Of a DNA stretch of 64,000 nucleotides, positions 55,446 to 64,000 are shown piece by piece. Below the pieces are notes generated by a model that worked only from the letters and a program-made list of their open reading frames with translations, was not told where the DNA came from and ran no database searches. Within the stretch, counting starts at the first letter, position 1, and each line of letters starts with the position of its first letter. Position numbers and translations under genes: made by a program. Location of the stretch: assembly GCA_007922195.1 (NCBI GenBank), contig ML682059.1, positions 15,215,303 to 15,279,302 on the forward strand. Direction: 5' to 3'. The DNA comes from Podocnemis expansa (lineage: Eukaryota > Chordata > Testudines > Podocnemididae).

Positions 55446-55555
55446 TATACACAATTCACTCCACAAACAAACAAAAAATCAGGAAATATCAAACGCTTAC
55501 ATATTCTTTACCAAACTATGGCTTTTGACCCAACTCACACTCTCATCCTGCATTT
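55446..55555. other. Short unassigned spacer
   Basis: Nothing recognisable between CR1 and the foldback. Confidence 0.4.
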
Positions 55556-55558
55556 ACT

Positions 55559-56540
55559 GGCTGTGTTCACACAGACCCCTTGTTCCGGAACAACAGAGGT
55601 TGTTCCGGAACAAGGTTTCAGCTGTTCACAGGACGCACAGTTGTATCGGAACAACGGGAACCGTTGTTCCGATACAACCGTGTTGTTCTGAAACAAGTTA
55701 AACCTCATGCAAGGACGAAACAACGTCCTCGCGGAACAACTTGCTTCGGAACAATGCGTGTGAACGTGTTGTTTCGGAACAAGATGTTCCCAAACAACCG
55801 TTCACGCGGTGCCCCCTCAGCACCCTNNNNNNNNNNNNNNNNNNNNNNNNNNNNNNNNNNNNNNNNNNNNNNNNNNNNNNNNNNNNNNNNNNNNNNNNNN
55901 NNNNNNNNNNNNNNNNNNNNNNNNNNNNNNNNNNNNNNNNNNNNNNNNNNNNNNNNNNNNNNNNNNNNNNNNNNNNNNNNNNNNNNNNNNNNNNNNNNNN
56001 NNNNNNNNNNNNNNNNNNNNNNNNNNNNNNNNNNNNNNNNNNNNNNNNNNNNNNNNNNNNNNNNNNNNNNNNNNNNNNNNNNNNNNNNNNNNNNNNNNNN
56101 NNNNNNNNNNNNNNNNNNNNNNNNNNNNNNNNNNNNNNNNNNNNNNNNNNNNNNNNNNNNNNNNNNNNNNNNNNNNNNNNNNNNNNNNNNNNNNNNNNNN
56201 NNNNNNNNNNNNNNNNNNNNNNNNNNGGAGGGCAGCCCGGGCTGCGGGCTGAGCCCGGCTCCCCGGACCCGCCAGCGGTGTCAGGGGGGGCAGCTCTGGC
56301 AGAGGGGCTGAGCCACCCCACAGCAGCTCACCCCCCCCACCGGTGGCTGCAGCCCCCTGCAGCAGGTAACGAGATAGCACGTTCACAGTGTGAACGTGCT
56401 ATTTCGATTCCCGCCTTTTTCCTTATTTCGAATTAACTTTTTGTTAATTCGAAATAAGTTGTTGTGGATAAGGGTTGTTCCGGTCTCTGGTTGTTCCGGA
56501 ACAACCCTATCGGGATAACGGGCTGTGTGTGAACACAGCC
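55559..56540. mobile_element. Foldback element, GTTCCGGAAC-arm class, with gap
   Basis: Ends GGCTGTGTTCACACAG and GTGTGTGAACACAGCC are near-perfect inverted repeats, with ACT duplicated at 55556-55558 and 56541-56543. The outer arms use GTTCCGGAACAAC and GTTCCGATACAACC words instead of TTTCGAAA; the inner right arm still uses TTATTTCGAATTAAC at about 56427-56456. The middle is GC-rich and partly missing (N 55827-56226). The CpG centres are mostly intact, so this copy is young. Confidence 0.88.
55827..56226. other. Assembly gap (400 N)
   Basis: A run of N inside the GC-rich centre of the foldback element. Frames drawn across it are not real. Confidence 0.98.
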
Positions 56541-56543
56541 ACT

Positions 56544-57951
56544 GTGAACGTAGCTCAGTGCACTGGCTATACAGAGGAGATGTGGATGCATTCTTCCTGT
56601 CACGTGAGTGATCTTATTATCGATGGATTTGGTTGATTCCATGTGCTTCTCATATGAGCTCACCCACAAGTCCAGTGCATGTCATAATTTCCTTGGGACC
56701 TATTAAAGCACACACTTCCAACCCCTATATGGAAAATATCCCACATTTCCTATATGATTTCTGTTTATAATTAGATGCTCTTCATTGTACAGTTACACAT
56801 TTGATATTCTGCTTGATACACCAAAATGTCACAATTCATCTGGCATTGTACAATACTTTTCTGGTACTACAGGGATATTTAGAATGTGATGAGCGTTCCT
56901 GTGCAGCTATTGCTGGAGCCTTCCTTTTCATACATCCCATCTTTGCTTCTATTATGGCTTGAGGTTTCAAGTGAAAAAACTTCCAATAAATGAAACATTA
57001 GTTGATATCACACAGCGTATGATATTTCCTGAGTTTCTTTTCTGTTTGTTTCTCTTATGGAGTGGACTTTGTATAATCCTATATGTACAAGGAAAACCAA
57101 CGAATTACCAAAGAAAACTTCTGGTGTTAAATTATTTCTCTGACTCCTGTTATTTTTCTATTTTGTTTTGAAGATCATGTGAATACCTTTTATCTGTTTA
57201 TTCTTTTTTTCAGTCATTCTGTGTGTAATTTCCCTACAGGATCTCCTGAGATAGTTATAGCTTTCATTCCTGGATACAAGTTTGTTTTTGGTACCATCAG
57301 CAAGTCTCAACTAATAGCCTCTGCCAGAAAATCAGCCTTTACTGATTATACCAATTGAGTATTCCTACTAACAAGCCTTTTGATTTGCTAGGTGATAGTT
57401 GTTTATGACAATTAGAAAACCTAAGGATAAACCAATATCCTGAACATCCACATATTCCCTGCTATTATTTAGATTTCTGCTGTAAAACTGCCATTCTATT
57501 TTTCCCACATCAGTGACTTCAACTCCCCGTATTCCAACCGAGGGTATGCAAAAAAAAAGTAACTTCTTTTTCTGGTCTAGTCTAATCACAGATTGGCAGA
57601 GTCCAAATGGCATGTACTAGTTTTTGCCAAAATCAGCTTCTAAATCCTAATACGGATTCTTAAATGAGTAGCCTAATCTTCAAAAGCACAGAGTGCCTAG
57701 TGACTCTTACTGCGTACAAGTGATTTTAGGTTCCTATATTGGAAAATATTGGCATTTATATGTTGTTATGGACAATACACAAGGTAACCCATATAAATAA
57801 TGAAATCTATTTTTCACTCTCTCGTTCCTTGTCAGAATGTAGTTTTACATTATTATTCATATTACAATCAAAAATGAGCATTCCTGCATCTTTATAAACA
57901 TAGATTATCTTGGCCATTGTTTAAAACTTCAAATATTTAAACAATACATAT
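56544..57951. other. Unassigned AT-rich sequence
   Basis: Just after the foldback, GTGAACGTAGC (56544-56554) may be a leftover of another element end. The rest shows no gene or repeat. Confidence 0.45.
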
Positions 57952-58680
57952 TGTGATATAGAGTTGGACTGATGGGTTTTTGGAGATTATTGGAAAGCTG
58001 ATATATCAGCCTCAGGCTCAGCAAGTCCTTTTTCTCCTGGTAGTTGAGCGGGAGGGTTACTCCAGGTTAATTGGGACACCTGGAGCTAATCAAGGCCCTG
58101 CCCACAACTTGTTCAAAAGCCTTCCCTCCAGAGAAGGGAGCATATGGGTTATGAGAGTGAAGAGAGTATATAAGAGGAGGCAGGACGTAGCTAGAAGGCA
58201 GATGGACCTAGATTAGATGAAGGAGCAGAACGTTGGTGAGGAAGAACACTGCAGATGCCAAGATTGGGGGAAGGAAAAGCCCCTGCCTGAAGGGGACAAA
58301 GGACCTCTCCCAGGCCTGGAGGAATGAGGGTAACAAATCCTGTCAGAAGGGGAAGATTTAACAGTGGACACTACAACACCCAGTGGGGACTGTCAGAGGC
58401 AAAGGGCCTGCCCTGGCAAGGAGGCCAAGAAAAGCCCCATCTGACCAAAATCTGGATACCGTCAGGGGAGCACGGGGAAGTAACTGGGGGAATCCAGGCA
58501 ATTTCCTGAAGCAGCAGAGTGAGGCTATGTCTCGTGGGGTTCCTGGATTGGGGTCTAGAGTGAAGGGTGGGACCAGGCCCCCCCACCACTACCACCTGCC
58601 ATCCACTGGAGGGACAACAGCCCCAGCAAAGAGGCAACAGCCTATGAGAACACTGGTGTGAAACAGTTTTGTGAGTCTGT
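57952..58680 (+). mobile_element. LTR-like sequence with TATA box (limits uncertain)
   Basis: A promoter-like order is present: a CCAATT-related GGTTAATTGGGACACC at about 58057, TATATAAG at 58167-58174, then a G/A-rich leader. The style is that of reptile ERV LTRs. A start at TGTGATATAGAG (57952) is possible, but I found no matching end or duplication. Confidence 0.4.
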
Positions 58681-58828
58681 GGTTCACTGGGCGGAGTGTG
58701 ATCAGGCATGTCAGGCAAGGTGTGGTCTCATCAGTGTTAGTCTGTGTCTGGCACTGATATCGGTTTGGCTGCATGTGTGAATTTGTGCATGAATCTCTAA
58801 AGGTGTACTCCCTCAGGATCACCCCGGC

Positions 58829-59012
58829 TCAAATTTCTATTGAGAACTCAGTTAACTCAGTGAGTTGGAGCCTGGCTTGGATCTTAAGCAGGAACTGAGT
58901 TAGCTTGGTGATCCTTAGCTGAGGTGTTCCTTTGATTAACTCTTTGGGTTACCTTTGGCTCAAATCTCAAGTGAGAACTCAGTTAGCCTAGTCATTTGGA
59001 GCTTAGGTGTAC
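58829..59012. repeat. Degenerate tandem duplication, ~131-bp period
   Basis: GGCTCAAATTTCTATTGAG at about 58826 and GGCTCAAATCTCAAGTGAG at about 58957 begin matching blocks with AACTCAGTTA and TTGGAGC. A third, shorter match (GGAACTGAGTTAGCTTGG) lies between them. Confidence 0.55.
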
Positions 59013-60249
59013 CCTGTGTGCAAGAGGTATACTGAGGCAACAGTCACAACTGAGGAAAACAAGACAACCATGGACCTTTGTAGAAATGAAGGTGCCAGGC
59101 TAGGTTTTATTGCAACATAACGCTATGGCAAACAATCCATATCAACAGATTTGTTGGCAGCATTGGTGCTTCAATGCAGTGGAACAGCTCAACTGACAGC
59201 AGGACTTGCTGTCATCCCTTTCGGCTGCATGAAGTCTGAGCTCTAGGGTTCCTACTTTTTTGCCCTTGTCTACTTTTACATTGATTGGTCCATGCACCCC
59301 TTCTTTGATGCTATCCCTTAATTTTATAGGTCCCTGGGCATCACCATCCATCAAGGTGTCATGATTTGGCCAAACCTGACCTTTGCACAAGTCACTTCTG
59401 CAAAACATTCCTCCTTATCATTTTGTTAGACTGGCCTAACATCACCTTTCTCCAAACACATTCTCATCTTTTTCCATATTATTGCAATTTCAGCTTATTT
59501 CATGCCAATTTTAATGAAGTTATACTTTTGTAACCTGTCTCGTGGCCCCTTCAATTCATGCCCAGTGTGCATTCCATTCAGGCCCACTTTCTTAGATTAC
59601 TTCATTAGGCCTTGGGCCAGTACTAGATGCTTCTACTTATCTTTCTTAACCTTTCAGTTTCTTCTATATGACCTACCACTCGAAGGAAACACTGGACCCA
59701 CCAGGGTAGAGGAGTTTATCACAGTATGATAAAATTTACATCACGAAAAAGACAAAAGAGACATATATATAGAACATTTTGTCTCTATGAAGGAAGTTTA
59801 AAACCAGTCTGAGTCAGTTTTGAGTGATACATGTCATCATCTGATCACTGTTTAGAAGTCATTAGTAAATAAATAAGAATATCTCAATTTATGTTCCAGT
59901 GGGGAGATGTCTACATCATAAACCCACTTACCACTACTCCTACAAGAGAAACTGAATGGAAATGGCGTTGGCAGCCTCAGAAGAGAAAAGAAGGCGATTG
60001 GGGATAGAGACTGAATATACAAAGAGATTGTATCAGTCTCTCATTCCTAAAAGTGGACTTTCCAGGTCAGGAATAAGATGTATTTGCAAGGCAGTGCAGT
60101 AGAGTCTTGCACTGTCACACTGTCCATGCTAGCACTCCCCATACTCTGTGAATAAAATCTAGTTTGCACAGCAATTAGTATTGCACTTTCCATGAGTCCA
60201 GGATGTATTTTCTCCCTTACTTACATACATATGCAATTAAAATAAAGAT
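59013..60249. other. Unassigned sequence
   Basis: No gene or repeat supported. Confidence 0.45.
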
Positions 60250-60690
60250 CGCTTAGTGACACTGAAGGGATTAGCATGAGTCACCAGACTCCATTTTGGG
60301 TCCTGAGACACCATTTTAGGGACCCAGGGTAGCCACATCTCACCTGTCCTCTCCCATCTCTGGGTCAGACACATGGGCCCAGAAGCATCAGATGAGGTGA
60401 TGCACCATGTAAGGAAACAGCCCTTCCCTGACCAGGTGAGGTGACCAGACATGTAAGGTATACAGCCCCTGAACCTGAATTATGATTGGCTCTGCGCCCG
60501 CCTTACCCCTTTTCCTGTAAACTGTACTATAAAACCTGCTGTACTATACCCCTCGGGGAGCTAGCTCCACGAGATCTCTGTAAGCATATATGCATTTGTG
60601 ACCTCCTCTGTCTTTGTGTGTTTTGGGACCACTTGGACCGACTCGGGGACTACCAGAGCTCTGTGCTCTAACAACACTGGCAGACTAGCT
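60250..60690 (+). mobile_element. LTR-like sequence with promoter elements (limits uncertain)
   Basis: ATGATTGGCTCTGCG (an inverted CCAAT box, near 60482) precedes ACTATAAAACC (TATA box, near 60527) by about 45 bases. A C/T-rich leader and a GGACTACCAGAGCTCTG region follow. This is the layout of a retroviral U3-R. An ATGTAAGGWAWACAGCCC motif is repeated (about 60405 and 60451). No ends or duplication were found. Confidence 0.45.
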
Positions 60691-61827
60691 CACGTCAGAG
60701 TGTATTCAGGCCAATTCACTTGTATATTAGTACAGAAGAGTGTCTCAAACTCTGGGATGGTCTTCTAAGGGAGGTATGGGAATGTGACAAAGGAGGAGCA
60801 AGCTCTTTTCTTTTCTTTTAGCTTTTGCTGTCCAAAAATGGCTAAGGCTCCTGTAAAAGGACAGTGCACACCTGGAAGACAAGAATAAAGGAGGTATGCA
60901 GAGCCCTACTACCAGCACTTGGGATCTTCTTCTCTTCCCCCTTCCAGTCCCTCACCAGGAGGCTTGATTCTCCCCACAATCACTAATCTGGAGAGGTGAG
61001 AATCTAGCTATTAGTCCTAGGGTGGCGGCAGCAGCACAGAAATACAGGTGCCAATGGGATACTAGATCTGCTGTAAAAAGTGATTTGATGTATATTACTT
61101 TTCCCATTGTGTCCCTTACTTCTGTGCTGCAATTTGCATGTGCTGCCTTCAGACCTGAATGCCCAACCAGAAGCCACTGCTCTCCACTTTGCTTTCAGGG
61201 CTGGGAGGTGTTATATGCACTTGTGGTGGTATGGAAGTGTTTAAATTCCATAAGAACTCCTGGCATGTTATATGGACTATTTTCTGTTACCTGTATCCTG
61301 TCAAGCTGCAGCAGCAAACTTGTCCATAGTAAATAGCTCTGTAATTAAGTAACTCATCAGACACTAAAGCAACTTTGTGGAATGCAAATGAAGTACTTAT
61401 CAGAAACAGTGCTAATTCTGAAGCAAATGGCCATTGCTTGTGATGACAGGAGGTCAGACTCTCAAAGCACATTCTTCACTTACCATCATCAAAGGAAAAG
61501 CCTGTGTGGGTAGTGAGACTATCACCTTGTTTTCTGTGAGAAGAGGCCATGAGAAAAGATTTATAGAAAGATCCTGCACCTCTAAACTGTTTAGATTCTC
61601 ACAGGAAAGTGTGCCAGATGCAAAGCAGAGCTCCTCAGAAACAATCTGTGTACCCTGAAAAGAGTTTTGGGAAACAAGCAGTTTTTATACCACCATCACT
61701 ATTTGGAGTTACAAACTGTGATTCACCTGTACATACATTTTACCTTCTTTAACTTCTCCATAACTCTCATTCTTTTTTCTTAGCTCTTTACTTATTTTGC
61801 TACAGAATTGATTGCCAGCCCAAGTCT
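60691..61827. other. Unassigned sequence
   Basis: No gene or repeat supported. Confidence 0.45.
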
Positions 61828-61957
61828 GGATGTCTACGTAGCAAGAAAACAGTTCTGCAGTTCAAGCTCCATAAGCACAATCTAGCCAGGATGTTTTTTT
61901 TTTTTTGTTTGTTTTGTTTGTTTTTTGTTTTTTTGTTTTTGCTATGTAGACATGCCC
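61828..61957. mobile_element. Short TIR element (~130 bp) with T-rich centre
   Basis: GGATGTCTACGTAGCAAG on the left and GCTATGTAGACATGCCC on the right are inverted repeats of the foldback type. The interior has a TTTTTTGTTTG-rich tract (61890-61940). The duplication is not clear. Confidence 0.5.
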
Positions 61958-63255
61958 TACCTGACAGCAGTGATGGCGGAGGAACTGGGGTTCTAATGTT
62001 CATACCCTTGATGGATCATGGAAAGGGCATACTGGTGCAGTTGCTCTGAAACTATGACAGTCAGGTAGTCAGCACATACTCCAGTTTCAGGTGGATAAAG
62101 TATCCTGATGTACTTTCAGTCCTACATTACTATGTAATGGTGCTTTTCACTGCTAAAAGGTTGTTGTAGTGCAACCTAGACACTTAATAGGTCGGCAAAT
62201 GGATTACAGCAGGACTCAAAGATACAAGCACCTCAGGAATGGAAGTTGTTCATAATTTTGAGTGCAACATTACAATACAGGACCTTGGAGTCAATGTTTT
62301 CCAGCTGAGGCTGTGGGAGATCTCTGCAAAGGTGGCATCTGGCAGCACTGCCTGGTTTGCAAGCAGCGTTCTGCACTGTTCCTGTTTCCTGTTTTTGGGC
62401 TGAACTGGGAGGCTGCCCTATACCATTGGCACTGCAGGCACTGGCCCTCAGATACCTCTTTCTTTCTTTGTGCACTGTCTTCTGTGCTCCAAAGAAAGCA
62501 GGTGACAGGGGTTGGTGACAGCTCATTGTCAGTGCCCTTCTCTCCCCTGCCCCTTTTACTCCTAGAGGTTCAGCCACAACTAAAGCTTGAGCCACATCGG
62601 TGCCCAGGCTGTGGCCCTTTAAAACTCATCCTCTGGCTCCCACTCCAGGCCAGGATTCAGCTGCAGCAGGTTGGGCTCAAGCTCCATGGACTCAGCTTGT
62701 CCCTCTCCTGAGGGAGAGATGGAGTTCTTCTGCTCTATATGCTCCAGTCAGATGGTTTGGGGCTGGCAGTAGGGGCTCATAGCAGTGCTTGTGAAACTCA
62801 GCATCTTCAACTTCTACTTGTAAATGGCTACCCTTCACATGGCACATGGATTTAGGTGGAGGAAATCCTATGTGCTGATCTTTAAGATTCAGTACTGCTA
62901 CTGTATAGTACAGTATTTTCTCCCCCCACCGATCACCCATTGATGCCTGCTTGGTGACTTCACTTATCACATGGTGTTCAGCTGACCAATCTGTTAGTAA
63001 TTCTGGGGTTGGTATCTTTGAGTTTCTACTGTTTATAGACAGACAGAAATTTAGAGACCTCCCACTGAGTTACGTGGGAGCAAGAAAGGGCCTGGCTGTA
63101 GAGTATTCTGGATCTTTTCAGAGAAAAAGTGAATTGCAGAGGACCTGATCTTCAGCAACTGCCAACTGACTTAGCATTGTTTGGGTCACTGGAGATACAC
63201 TGATTAAACCAACTGAGGATATGACCTAAGATCATTACACCAGTTACTATATTTA
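61958..63255. other. Unassigned sequence
   Basis: No gene or repeat supported. The 149-residue frame at 62262 has no recognisable motif. Confidence 0.45.
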
Positions 63256-63263
63256 GTCTAAGG

Positions 63264-64000
63264 CAGGCGTCTCAAACACACGGTCCGTTGGCCACATGCG
63301 CCCCATGAAATCCCTGCCTGTAGCCCCTCACACAGGCAGGAATTCAGGGGATCATACCCCTGGTCGGGTTTTTAGGAGCCCCGCTGCTGGGAGCCAGCAG
63401 CCAAGCCATAGTTGCCTGACTCCAGGGTCCTGCCTGGTGCTTCCGGCAGTGCTTCCGGCTGCATGTCTCCCTCCCCTGTGGGACCTCAGCACAGGCAGTC
63501 CCACTGCCTGCCAGTGGGGGAAGAGCTGGAGCCTGTTGCTGCCTGGGGGGGGGGGCGTTGGCAGAGCCCTGCAGGGCTGTTTCTCAGCATCAGGGCTGCA
63601 GGGAACCCTCTCCTCTCCCTCTTCCAGCTTCTCGCAAGAGGTTTGGAGCAGGAGATGGTCCCTGCAAGCAGCAAGATGTCTCGGAGTGGCAGCTCAGAAA
63701 CTGCCTCTGCCACTTATAAAAAGTGACACGGACCGTCTCTGGCTATGAGCCTCTTACAAGAGGATGGAAGAGGAAGAGGGTTCCTGCTGCTTCTTACAAG
63801 AACCAAGAGTCATCTCTGAGCTGAACTCGGAGACTGTTCCTGCCACTTGTAAGAAGTGGCATGGACTCTTTCATTCCTTGTTTCCTTCTCTTTCTCTCCC
63901 TTTTTTCTTTTCCTTCCCTTCTTTTTTTCTCTCCATTTAAAAAAAAAAAACTTTGAAAAAAATTTAATGTAAAAGCTTTCTAATAATTAAATTTTAATTA
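63264..64000. mobile_element. hAT element left end, right end not seen
   Basis: CAGGCGTCTCAAACACACGG, followed by GGCCACATGCGCCCC, matches the terminal sequence of the small hAT MITE at 18533-18742. The sequence then becomes GC-rich with duplicated TTCTTACAAG/AAGTGGCA phrases (63700-63860) and ends in poly-pyrimidine and poly-A. The partner end probably lies beyond the window, so the stated end is the window edge, not a boundary. Confidence 0.55.

Noticed and set aside
55580..56436. Open frames of up to 243 residues
   Set aside because: Most of the residues are unknown because the frame crosses the 400-N gap.
62262..62711. 149-residue frame as a possible exon
   Set aside because: No splice-site context, motif or codon pattern supports it, and the opposite strand is open too.

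Overview
This window looks like intergenic or deep intronic DNA from a large, repeat-rich vertebrate genome, most likely a turtle and perhaps a soft-shelled turtle. The reasons are CR1 LINE 3' ends with the ATTCTATG-type tail, a DIRS-type tyrosine-recombinase retrotransposon, many foldback elements built from TTTCGAAA/TTAATTCGAATTAA palindromes, and CpG-depleted AT-rich background. The species call is inference. I found no exon of a recognisable host gene; nearly all coding similarity belongs to transposable elements.

Layout. 0-13 kb: a foldback element carrying a solo LTR (1721-3250), a second foldback (4319-4767), a three-layer nest (CR1 / small foldback / CR1) at 4915-5782, short retroelement tails that I interpret as Penelope-like, a decayed CR1 (8315-9940) and a GC-rich hAT element (11676-12163). 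13.3-17.4 kb: a nearly complete, recently dead PIF/Harbinger transposon of 4082 bp with a 3-bp target duplication. It has a two-exon Myb/SANT-like gene on the + strand and a one-frame transposase gene on the - strand, converging on adjacent polyadenylation signals. 17.4-31 kb: mostly unassigned sequence with a small hAT element, a tetranucleotide array around an assembly gap, a purine-rich minisatellite, and foldbacks at 27032 and 28652. 31.8-39.5 kb: a second GC-rich hAT copy, a TIR element holding a foldback, a solo LTR with a perfect 5-bp duplication (35796-36570), and three foldback insertions, one nested in another. 41.7-48.5 kb: long minus-strand CR1 sequence broken up by a third GC-rich hAT copy and a cluster of foldbacks. 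48.5-53.2 kb: a decayed DIRS element (gag, RT-RNase H, tyrosine recombinase). 53.2-55.4 kb: more CR1 with a small hAT insertion. 55.6-56.5 kb: a GTTCCGGAAC-type foldback containing a 400-base gap. The rest holds LTR-like pieces, a short TIR element and a hAT end.

How the parts fit. The foldback elements share terminal bases (GGSTATGTCYACAC type), 3-bp target duplications and palindromic arms with the autonomous Harbinger copy at 13316-17397, so they are best read as its non-autonomous dependants. The palindromes are centred on CpG and are decaying to TG/CA, so each copy records its own age. The most interesting signals are (i) this autonomous/non-autonomous network with several alternative self-complementary arm words and a conserved internal double palindrome, (ii) a GC-rich hAT family found three times with 8-bp duplications, and (iii) retroelement tails with inverted 5' portions that reveal their true orientation.
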